DNA from: Engraulis encrasicolus
Taxonomy: Eukaryota > Chordata > Actinopteri > Clupeiformes > Engraulidae
Direction of reading: 5' to 3'
Length of the DNA: 64,000 nucleotides
Assembly (NCBI RefSeq): GCF_034702125.1
Contig: NC_085865.1
Coordinates: 26,622,460-26,686,459 of the forward strand
Shown: one piece after another, positions 52,901-64,000 of the stretch
Numbering within the stretch: position 1 is the first letter of the stretch
Layout of the letters: every line of letters starts with the position of its first letter
Made by a program: the position numbers and the translations under genes
Notes under the pieces: generated by a model
Told to the model about the DNA's origin: nothing
Database searches by the model: none
Seen by the model: the letters and a program-made list of their open reading frames with translations, nothing else

Positions 52901-55900
52901 TTCCCATACTCTCCTCACACCCGTTTTTGTTTTTCCTCCCACCTGCTCAGGATCTTCATGTATGTCTTCCTGGGTGGTCTTGGGTTACTGTTAGTGGTTG
53001 GCCTTCACCAGTTGATGGAGTCCAGAAAGGTACAGTGAGACACTGCCATGACACCACCCTCAAATATCTGAATGCAGCCATTCACCATCGTCAAGGGAAA
53101 AAAACACCCATTATTTAGCTGCTGTTAGGACCACTGTTCAACCATTTGTGATATGTGTGATATGTTTTTGATGGATGTGAGCTGTGTGTGTTTGGTGTGT
53201 GTGTGTGTTATTTAGGGTGAGTGCAGGACATGACAAACTTTGATGTTCTTTTTCCCAGGCAAGCAATGGCAGGATCAGGAAAAGAAAGCTTGATAAGGCA
53301 GTCAAGTTTCTGCAGATGCTGGAGGTAGATAGGTGACACAAGACAACAGTGTTCCTTCTTTGCTGCAAATTAAGTAAAAAAACCTAAATAAATCAATAGT
53401 TGTGACGTCAAAGTGGGCATTGTCTGAAGTAGTGTTTTTAGCCCAGGGATGCGATAGACTGGTAAAGACAGTAATCATGTTTAACCATTCTTATGGATTT
53501 TTAAAATGCATGCAGGCATGTGCCTGTAACACTAATAATAATTCAAAAATAATAATAGTAAAAAGGGACAACAAATGTACAATTTAATTGTATTTCCTAT
53601 TTTACAATTACCCCTATCCAACAGAGGATTTTTGTACATTTATAACTGTGTTTCCCGGCCCACAGTTCCCCTTTTCTAGGGTTTCGCTCCACCGTGCATT
53701 CACTGTAGGAGTCCACAAGAACAGCAGTAAGGAAACTCAGAGCTGGTAACGTTAACGCCCCTGTGTAGCTGCTGGGAGACAACTCAATATGTAGCTGACG
53801 GACTTGTGAGGCCTGGGACCAGTGGTGTGCAAATAAATCACCCCTAGATTTTACTCTAAGGTTGACCAGAGCCAGCAAACAAAGTAGTAATCAAGTGCTC
53901 TTACCTCGCCTTTCGGGCGCGGCCCGCGCCTTGGGTTGTGGTGTCCCTTCCCAAAAGTGAAGAACCAATCCAAATGCAAGTGAAAGTAGGTTATATAGCC
54001 GAATTTATTTAATAAAACACGAGGTAGTAACTTGTTACAAGGTGAATGGTCCTATTCACTGAACTAGGAAAAGAAAGAGACTTCTTGCACACACTCTAAG
54101 CTCTGAGTAAAAATGAAACTTTCCGTTCCTGTCACTGCTCTCTGCCAAAATTCAAAGAATGAAATCTCCACAAAAGAAGTGCAAGAAGTGTATAATCTAC
54201 CGAAAATTATCAAAATCAGGGTTTTGTTTAAGACATCCCTACTTATACACAGGGTGGGGGGAGAGCTTTTACGTCACCCCCCGCCTATTCTAGAAGTTTC
54301 TACAGCACTTGGTGTCCTGGGTCCCCACCCCTCCCTGTCTCTCTGTGCCTTGGGTACAGCGCGGTGGACCTATACTCTAGGCCCCTATATGGATTGAAAC
54401 TGTCTCTGTTTCGGCTGCGCCCTGCTTCCTGAAGATAGCGTTGACGAGGTTCTTCAATAATAGTAAAAATAATTCAATGTCGGCTACATCAGAAAAAAAG
54501 ACAAAAAAAGCCACTTGGAAGGTTTCAACAGGACAGGAATACTTAGGACAGTGGACATTTATTAGGTTAGGTCAATGGCTTTAAGCAATAGAACTTCACC
54601 ATTAAGAGTTTTTATCTTTTTTTCTAATCATGTGTTCAGAGGAGAAGGCCAGTGGCTAAGGTGGAGATGGGCACCTCTAACCACGGAGACGTAGACATGG
54701 ATTGGATCCCTCAGGAGACGCTGAACCAAATCAGTAAGTACAGGGGGACTTCCCCCTCATCCTCACAGGCCCTCTTCATCCTCACATGACCTTGAGGAGA
54801 CCTCTGAAGCCCGCACAGGAAACTTCATCCTCACACACCCTCTTCACCCTCACCTGAACTTGAGGAGACCTTCATACCTCCAAATCCCTGGCCCTCCGCT
54901 CACCCTCTCTTCTGAAACCCCCATCCCTGCACAGGGGACTTCATCCTCACACGCCCTCTTCACCCTCACACGGCCTTGAAGAGACCTTCATACCTCAAAC
55001 TCATGGCCCTCCGCTCATCCTCTCCTCTGAAACCCCCATCCCTGCACATGGGACTTCCTCACACGCCCTCTTCACCCCCACACGACCTTGAGAGGAGACC
55101 ACACATAACTTTGAGAAGACCTTCATCATATCTCGAACCCCTCACCTCCATTCACCCTTTTAAGCCCCTATGTTGTACCTGCACAATGCTACCTGTTTAG
55201 TAGACCCCTAGTCTCTGGATTTAGTTAGCCCTCTCCTTTTCACATGACATGTCTGGCATACTCTTATCTTGGCAGTAGAAGTAATGTTTATTTGTGTCTG
55301 TGTGTTGAGCACCGTGGCTGTTCCCTTTTCCCGTTCAAACCGTGCACGTGTATGTTGACTGTACATGCAAATAGTTCACTGTAGTAATTAGGTGGTTGAT
55401 GCATTGTAAGCAAGTCACGCTTTCTTCACCTTTCTATTTATTAAGTGTTGATGGTGCTTTGGTAAATGTACTTCACTTGGCTTCTACGTCGTATGCATGT
55501 ATGCCTTGGTTCTAACCACCTGCTGTCCACCTGTTCTCTTGCTGGTGCTCTTTGCTTGGGATACTCACTTGCTGTTTTTGACTATCTCTCTTTCTGTCTA
55601 TCTTTCTGTCCTTTTTTACCCTTCCACTCTTCTCCCTGTATCTTCAGTGCAAAGTCGGAGAGGTGAGGCAAACTTTCTTTCAGGATAAGTGCTAGTACAG
55701 CAACTTCACTGTTTGTCTAAGTAATGAATAGTATGAGTCATATTTTCTGACATTCGGCCTTGTTCAGTTGTTTGCGGGTGTGTGACTTGTTTGCTTGTTT
55801 GGCATGATGACTGACGGATGCAATTCTGGGAGATAACTGCTATCAAATCAGAAAAATGGCAGACTTCAGAGTTGTTACTCCCACATAGAGAAGTTTTGGC

Positions 55901-56611
55901 AAAACAAAGGCAGCTGATCTCTGATTTTAACTGCCGTCTGCCAGCAAATCTGTCTTGTTTTGACATCTTGTCAAGTCAGTCAGCAAACCATTACACATCA
56001 GCTTTGGACTTTTGAACAGTTGATTGACAGTGTAACGGGAAGATGCTCTGCCGACTGTACAATGAAATGTTAACTTGAATGTCTTTCTTGACTTGTTTGA
56101 GATCATCTGCTTGGCCAGTAGTGAGCTTAAAGCAATTCACCCTGGACTTGGTGGCGTTTGTGGACAGCCTCGTCCCAACGTCTGCACAGCCACAGAGCTA
56201 CAATTGTGGCTGTTTGATCCAAATAAGTCAATATAAGTCGGTTGTAGAATGTCACCATTTGATGTCCACAAGGCATCTTTTTAAAGACTGCCACTATTCA
56301 CTCTATTATCCACCAGTTAATTGGCTGATGTGATGCAAGCATTTGGGACGCTGATTGACTTCCGGTTGTGTGGAAGAGTCCATAGACCAGAACTCGCAGA
56401 CCAGACATTATGTGACCGTACGAAGTGATATGAAATTGCTGGGGTGTAACAATGTGTCTACAAGCCCTCTGCCTGTCCACTGTCTCATGCGCTTCTTGTT
56501 TTTTTTCCCCTACCCTTCCCTCATCCTCCTCCACCCTCCATAGATAAGGCCTCTCCCCGAAGGTCGCCCCGCAAGAGGACGCAGAAGCGTTCGGCCGGCT
56601 CGGACGAGTGA
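49857..56611 (+). CDS. ssr1: Translocon-associated protein subunit alpha (TRAP-alpha), spliced span
   Basis: TRAP-alpha/SSR1 is an ER membrane glycoprotein of the TRAP complex, which sits beside Sec61 and assists translocation of secretory proteins. Joining eight exons gives a complete protein. It has a signal peptide ([16 protein letters not shown]), a strongly acidic luminal start ([20 protein letters not shown]), and a luminal domain with two N-glycosylation sites (QNFT, FNQT). These are followed by a transmembrane helix ([20 protein letters not shown]) and a basic cytosolic tail ending [12 protein letters not shown]. The tail closely matches human SSR1 ([17 protein letters not shown]). 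All joins use GT-AG and keep frame. The coordinates are the genomic span; exons and two candidate alternative exons are listed separately. Confidence 0.96.
51054..51184 (+). CDS. ssr1: ssr1 exon 2 (acidic region)
   Basis: Acceptor TTGATGCAG, donor TTA|GTGAGT. Encodes [20 protein letters not shown] and more Asp/Glu-rich sequence to ENTEL. Confidence 0.95.
51323..51422 (+). CDS. ssr1: ssr1 exon 3
   Basis: Acceptor TCAATGTAG, donor GATG|GTGAGA, ends phase 1. Encodes a Glu run, then [18 protein letters not shown]. Confidence 0.95.
51748..52010 (+). CDS. ssr1: ssr1 exon 4 (luminal core)
   Basis: 263 bp, acceptor TGTCCCAG, donor AAC|GTGAGT. Encodes [17 protein letters not shown] through [17 protein letters not shown] to NYKDGN. 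GC-rich compared with neighbouring introns. Contains the first N-glycosylation site. Confidence 0.97.
52575..52651 (+). CDS. ssr1: ssr1 exon 5
   Basis: 77 bp, acceptor CTCTCAG, donor GAC|GTATGT, ends phase 2. Encodes [20 protein letters not shown] and GLDGE. Second N-glycosylation site. Confidence 0.96.
52951..53029 (+). CDS. ssr1: ssr1 exon 6 (transmembrane helix)
   Basis: 79 bp, acceptor TGCTCAG, donor AAG|GTACAG, ends phase 0. Encodes (T)[19 protein letters not shown] and QLMESRK. Confidence 0.96.
53259..53336 (+). CDS. ssr1: Candidate alternative ssr1 exon 6b (terminal or cassette)
   Basis: Strong acceptor (TTCTTTTTCCCAG) followed in phase 0 by [25 protein letters not shown] and a TGA at 53334-53336; AATAAA follows at 53387-53392. 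Spliced to exon 6 it would replace the normal tail with a short basic one. Alternatively a GAG|GTAGAT donor at 53324/53325 would make it a 66-nt in-frame cassette exon before exon 7. Not part of the protein I know; evidence is sequence signals only. Confidence 0.45.
   Translation, partial: ASNGRIRKRKLDKAVKFLQMLEVDR
53337..54639. other. ssr1 intron 6 remainder
   Basis: Contains an unassigned, likely inserted block at about 53900-54450 with TATATAG and AATAAA near its middle. No paired ends were found, so I cannot classify it. No coding exon recognised. Confidence 0.5.
53387..53392 (+). promoter_or_regulatory. ssr1: Candidate intronic polyadenylation signal
   Basis: AATAAA 51 bp after the candidate exon 6b stop, followed by TAGTTGTGACGT-type GT-containing sequence. 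Confidence 0.35.
54640..54733 (+). CDS. ssr1: ssr1 exon 7
   Basis: 94 bp, acceptor GTGTTCAG, donor ATCA|GTAAGT, ends phase 1. Encodes [20 protein letters not shown] then [11 protein letters not shown]. Confidence 0.96.
54747..55170. repeat. Minisatellite, about 110-116 bp unit
   Basis: About four units containing CTTCATCCTCACACGCCCTC, CCTTGAGGAGACCTTCATAC and CTCTGAAACCCCCATCCCTG. The first unit is shortened. Begins 14 bp after the exon 7 donor. Confidence 0.85.
55648..55662 (+). CDS. ssr1: Candidate 15-nt ssr1 microexon
   Basis: TGCAAAGTCGGAGAG between a long pyrimidine tract ending ATCTTCAG and the donor GTGAGG. Exon 7 ends with A in phase 1 and exon 8 starts with AT; inclusion keeps frame and gives I-M-Q-S-R-R-D-K-A-S in place of I-N-K-A-S. 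Length is a multiple of three and both splice sites are strong. Confidence 0.55.
56544..56611 (+). CDS. ssr1: ssr1 exon 8 (terminal coding)
   Basis: Acceptor CTCCATAG. Encodes (N)[20 protein letters not shown] then E and the TGA stop. Confidence 0.96.
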
Positions 56612-56761
56612 GGTGTCCACCATGGGGCCAGAAGCTGGCCAGACGTGGCCCGGTAGCTGGCTGGTCATGTGACCTCATGTGGTCGCACTGCGCTTCATAG
56701 CCCGCTGATGAGGAGGTTGCCTCATTCCTCCCATGCACACGCAAACAAACACACGCAGAAA

Positions 56762-56969
56762 CACACAAGAGATACACACACACACACAGACACAGACACA
56801 CAGACACAGACACAGACACAGACACAGACACAGACACAGACAGACACACAGACACACAGACACACAGACACACAGACACACAGACACACAGACACACACA
56901 GACACACACACACACAGACACACACACACAGACAGACAGACACACACACAGACACACACACAGACACAC

Positions 56970-57034
<65 letters not shown>

Positions 57035-57131
57035 GACACAGACACAGACACAGACACACACACAGACACAGACACACACACAGACACAGACACACACACA
57101 GACACAGACACACACACAGACACAGACACAC
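56762..57131. repeat. Compound (CACAGA)n/(CAGA)n repeat in 3'UTR
   Basis: About 370 bp of CA with phased GACA/CAGA units, including a pure (CAGA)n stretch at about 56970-57034, starting about 150 bp after the ssr1 stop. Confidence 0.95.
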
Positions 57132-58187
57132 ATACATATGCACACAGAACCAAGTACCGCCCTTTTTTTAGAGACTGCCCTCGCTACACATGAAATATGT
57201 TGAATAACATGACTCCTTATCCCCACCCCGCTCGAAAATGAATATTTGGACAAATGACATCACAAAGTCTTATGGTGGGGGATGAAGAAGATCGAAAAAG
57301 TATATGCAGTTAGATTATAACATTAGCGCGGACAAGGCTCCATAACAAGGGGTTTGTTAATGTCTCTATTTTTCTCTCCCTCATTTTGTTTTTGTTTTGA
57401 GGTTGTCCTGACATCTAGGTATAGAAATGGTTAGTTTACAGGTTTAAACCATGGATGTTGTCTGTGGTTTAATCATTAATCTGTTGCTTTAGTGTCAGGG
57501 TCAGTCAACGAAATGATGAAAAAAAAAAATTGAGGATATGCTCTGAGGTGTGAATGAGTTAAATATTTTTTGTTTGTTTGTTTTCTATTTTTGACAGCCG
57601 CCACATTGTTTCTGATATTTCTCTTGCACTGGTTTTCTGTGTGCTTTAAGCACAAAAGCAGCTTTTGAAAGTCGCTGCCGCTGTGTAGAATAGGGCCGCA
57701 GAGAAGGTCTCGCTTTGACTTGCCATCTAAGGTGCACTGCAATGTTTTGCCATTTGACTCTTTATATGATCTTGCGTAATATAAAGGTTTAAGATTTGGA
57801 TGTGTGTGTTTTTTTTGTTTTGTTTTTTTTCCTCCCTCGTGTACTGAATGTGCCTCTTACGACAGTGAATTTCTGTTGTTGGGTTGATTTTGATCAAAAA
57901 AACACTCCAGTGTTGTTGCTGAGTTAATTGATACTACTCCGATGTCAGGATTTTAAAGCTCTTTTTGTATGTTACCTGAAGAAAGCACTGGTGCAAAGGG
58001 GGATATTGTTAAAATGCAGTTAATTTATTTTCTGTTTTCTTTTCTTCCCCCCCCCCCCCTCTTCGTTTTTGTATATACTGTATGTTGTACACTGAGACCC
58101 GGTTCTGCTTACTACTGTACGTCTGAAAAGGCCTCCTCTGATTCTCACTCCTGTCCAGGGACATCTGCTTGTTTTTGTAGCTATTTC

Positions 58188-58548
58188 GGTAACACTTTAG
58201 AGTTCTTGTCTCTCAAAAAGCTCAATCAACAGTTATTCAGTAACTAATTCTAAACAAAACATTTACAAATGTTTGTTAGTGAACAAGAACCAACCTACAG
58301 CTTCACAGCATAGTGGGACTCTGCTCTTACTGGATGAGTTTGATGTGTTTGACTGCCAGACACTTCTATGTCCAGAGTGGTTTGTTTGCTATGCTCTTTG
58401 GAGGACAAACTTCCAGGACCGCTGCTGCTGTGCTGTCTCTGCTATATTAACATAGCATTCCTTACTAATTTACAAACTACATTTTAGTTCATAATTAGTT
58501 CGTTATTTACAAAGTTTTTAAGGGACAATTATTCTAAAGTGTTACTGT
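58188..58548. mobile_element. MITE-like element in ssr1 3'UTR
   Basis: Ends GGTAACACTTTAGA and TCTAAAGTGTTACTG are inverted repeats of about 15 bp with a spacer of about 330 bp. Ends of the form GGTAACACTTTA are frequent in fish interspersed repeats (general knowledge). No clear target duplication. Confidence 0.55.
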
Positions 58549-58885
58549 TACTTCTCAACGTTATAATGCAACTCTGCATAAGCTTTGTTGCAAGGTAGCA
58601 GATTCGTCCACAAGACAAAACGAATGAAGTGCAAGGTTTTGGATATTTTTTTGTCTTGTAACAGCTTTGGGGTCGCTAGGTTTTTTTTCCCTCCAACACC
58701 GCTTTTTTTTTAAGCGATCTGAAAGAAGTCAGTGGGAGGATGCTGGTATATGAATTTCTTTTGAATGATAAACTGCTCTGTTTCATGTACACTTTTTTTA
58801 AAAAGCCTTCTTGAGTATTGACAACATAAATGTGTAAATTTGGAGTGAATGACGTGGACTGAATAGGCAAAAAGACAAAAAAAGA

Positions 58886-58891
58886 AATAAA
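58886..58891 (+). promoter_or_regulatory. ssr1: ssr1 polyadenylation signal AATAAA
   Basis: Canonical hexamer followed within 30 bp by T/GT-rich sequence (TTTGTGTGAGC). Confidence 0.6.
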
Positions 58892-59384
58892 CGTGAATGA
58901 ATCTTTGTGTGAGCTCTGTCTGCTTTGAGTTAATTTGTGTTTTGATGAAGAACCCTGAAATACAGTCATAATTATGTTTTATGGTTTCATTTGTGCTCCT
59001 TCAGTGTATTGTAATTGTTGCAGTGCAAAGAGGAGGAATTTGCCGATCTTCAAGTTCTGGCACATTTTCAGAACAATGTGTGCAACATTGTTTGCACTGG
59101 GGTTGGGAGATCACTGTTTTCATAAGCCTTGTTATTGCATGTTACCCAATAGACCATGTGAAGAACAGAAATGGGCTTGGCTACGCAATAAGAAAATCAA
59201 AAACACCACCACACCATTCAACTCCAAGTCAACCATACAACCACAGTATCAGAAATGAACCTATAATATCACCCTCCACAGTGTGATAAGATTTGCTACA
59301 TTTCATTTATGTGTTATTTTGGCATTTACTTCATTTCAGTGTTCCCATTTAGAGCGGTGTATCTACTTCAAGTTAGTCTGGGTT

Positions 59385-59501
59385 TACTAGTTTACTGGCC
59401 CAGGACAAAGCCATATGAAAGGGCCCCGCACCCAATATGTAATGAGAACCCAGTTCAGGCCCCCCTCTATCCCTGGGCCCGGGACAACTGTCCCCTTTGT
59501 C

Positions 59502-59503
<2 letters not shown>
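59385..59503 (+). repeat. Dispersed repeat copy B
   Basis: GGCCCAGGACAAAGCCATAT, GAAAGGGCCCCGCACCCAAT and CTGGGCCCGGGACAACTGTC align with copy A and with the reverse complement of copy C. Confidence 0.6.

Positions 59504-59540
<37 letters not shown>
59503..59540. repeat. (C)38 homopolymer
   Basis: 38 consecutive C on the + strand at the end of repeat copy B. Confidence 0.9.
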
Positions 59541-60451
59541 TGATAACATGCAATCTTTTTTTCTGAATTCTTAAATGAATATTTTCTGGTGATATAGTCC
59601 AGGAAATGGCATTCCACACATTCCTTTAAGCCCTGTCGGGTAAGAGATTGGCATAAGAACAGACTAATCCGGTTGACCAGGTTCAGTGTTCCAATATTCT
59701 GAATAATATGCTGAAGGCCTACTTTGATTTTTTTGTTGTATTTTCTACATTTTGAAATACCATTCCCACCTTCAGTGTATATTATTGTAATAAGTTGTTT
59801 GTTTTAATCAGGGTTGTTAAATATGAATGTTTTATTTTGAACAAGTAATCCGGCAAATGTTCATGATAGGCCGAAAATACATGGGACCATAGGTGTTGAG
59901 TGCACCCATCCACCCCTGCTTTCATGTCATTATAGGGGATGAGAAATACAATATCTATCTGGGAAATCGCCAAATGTCAACATGGTTAATAGTTATTGGG
60001 AGGCTAACTGCATAATACCTGCCACAATGTGAGATTTCCCCTACCTGCTTCAAACTTCCCAGGGCTGGGAAGTGATAATACTATAGGCCTATGTAACAGT
60101 AACACATAGCTGTTGTAAATTGATGATATCAGAAAATAGAGAAAAAATACTAATCCTACATGATAAAGTTTTCAAATACAGCTCACCTCTACAGTGACCT
60201 CTAGTGGAGGCCAAGCATATTAATTGTTTTCTGACTGTTTATTCTTATATCTTACAAGGTTTTTTTTTCAGATTGTCTGATTGCTAAAGCTCATTTGTTG
60301 TAACTTCAGCTGTTTTTGCAGAACTCTTCATCCAAATTCAACAACCTCACACCAAGTCAGCAAAACTACCATCCATTGCTGAAATGCACTTAGCATCAAG
60401 GTGCATGAAACATCCCCAGACATGTGTGCGCACACACACAGATATACAAAC

Positions 60452-63976
<3,525 letters not shown>

Positions 63977-64000
63977 CGTTCCCTGCTAGTGGTGCAGCAG

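Larger units (their letters stand above)
56612..58910 (+). other. ssr1: ssr1 3'UTR
   Basis: Continuous from the stop to AATAAA at 58886-58891. Contains a compound CAGA/CACAGA repeat (56762-57131) and a MITE-like insertion (58188-58548). Other possible AATAAA-like signals exist, so a shorter form is possible. Confidence 0.6.
58911..60440. other. Intergenic
   Basis: No gene recognised. Contains dispersed repeat copy B (59385-59503), which runs into a 38-base poly-C (59503-59540). Confidence 0.65.

Noticed and set aside
53885..54450. Possible solo LTR in ssr1 intron 6 (TATATAG and AATAAA close together)
   Set aside because: No TG...CA ends, no target duplication and no second copy in the window; cannot be supported.
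56298..57253. Open frames rich in VCVCVSVC or DTQTHT around 56.3-57.3 kb
   Set aside because: Translated CAGA/CACA repeat in the ssr1 3'UTR.

Overview
This window is vertebrate nuclear DNA, most likely from a teleost fish; I cannot name the species. The evidence is single-module coding exons separated by short introns, two genes recognisable from their spliced proteins (nebl and ssr1), fish-type transposons (hAT MITEs, a Helentron-like element, an L2/CR1-like LINE and a tRNA-type SINE), and an extreme density of (CA)n/(TG)n, (CT)n and other microsatellites. Most long open frames here are only translated microsatellites (poly-CV, poly-TH, poly-RE) and are not genes.

Positions 1-2349: no coding sequence recognised; probably an upstream intron of nebl. 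Positions 2350-44144 (+): the 3' part of a nebulette gene (nebl). I resolve 31 consecutive nebulin-module exons, nearly all 93-114 bp and phase 0 at both ends, then two linker exons, a short Tyr/Gln/Ser-rich exon and the SH3 exon with the stop codon at 44142-44144. Modules 14-31 largely run parallel, in order, to mammalian nebulette. Modules 1-13 form an extra array of 'SLYSQLPET'-type modules that 23-repeat mammalian nebulette lacks. Two introns use GC donors. Introns hold a Helentron/HINE-like element split by a hAT element (10649-12836), an antisense LINE with one frameshift (24276-27650) next to a SINE, several MITEs, and microsatellites that often abut splice donors.

Positions 44145-45700 are the nebl 3'UTR. 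Positions 45700-48070 hold repeats, including a MITE with long inverted repeats. Positions 48071-48949 (+) encode an unusual, apparently single-coding-exon class A GPCR that lacks the DRY arginine and a cysteine at position 3.25.

Positions 49857-56611 (+): complete ssr1 (TRAP-alpha, a translocon-associated ER membrane protein) in eight constitutive coding exons, plus two candidate alternative exons. One is a 15-nt in-frame microexon; the other is an alternative terminal exon with its own stop codon and AATAAA. The long 3'UTR (to about 58910) holds a CAGA-type repeat and a MITE. Positions 58910-64000 show only repeats and unassigned sequence.

nebl (sarcomeric thin-filament/Z-disc protein) and ssr1 (ER translocation) are neighbours with no functional link visible. 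The most interesting signals are the expanded nebulette module array, the repeat-framed nebl exons 27-28, the His/Pro-rich replacement inside the last module, and the two unannotated-looking alternative exons of ssr1.
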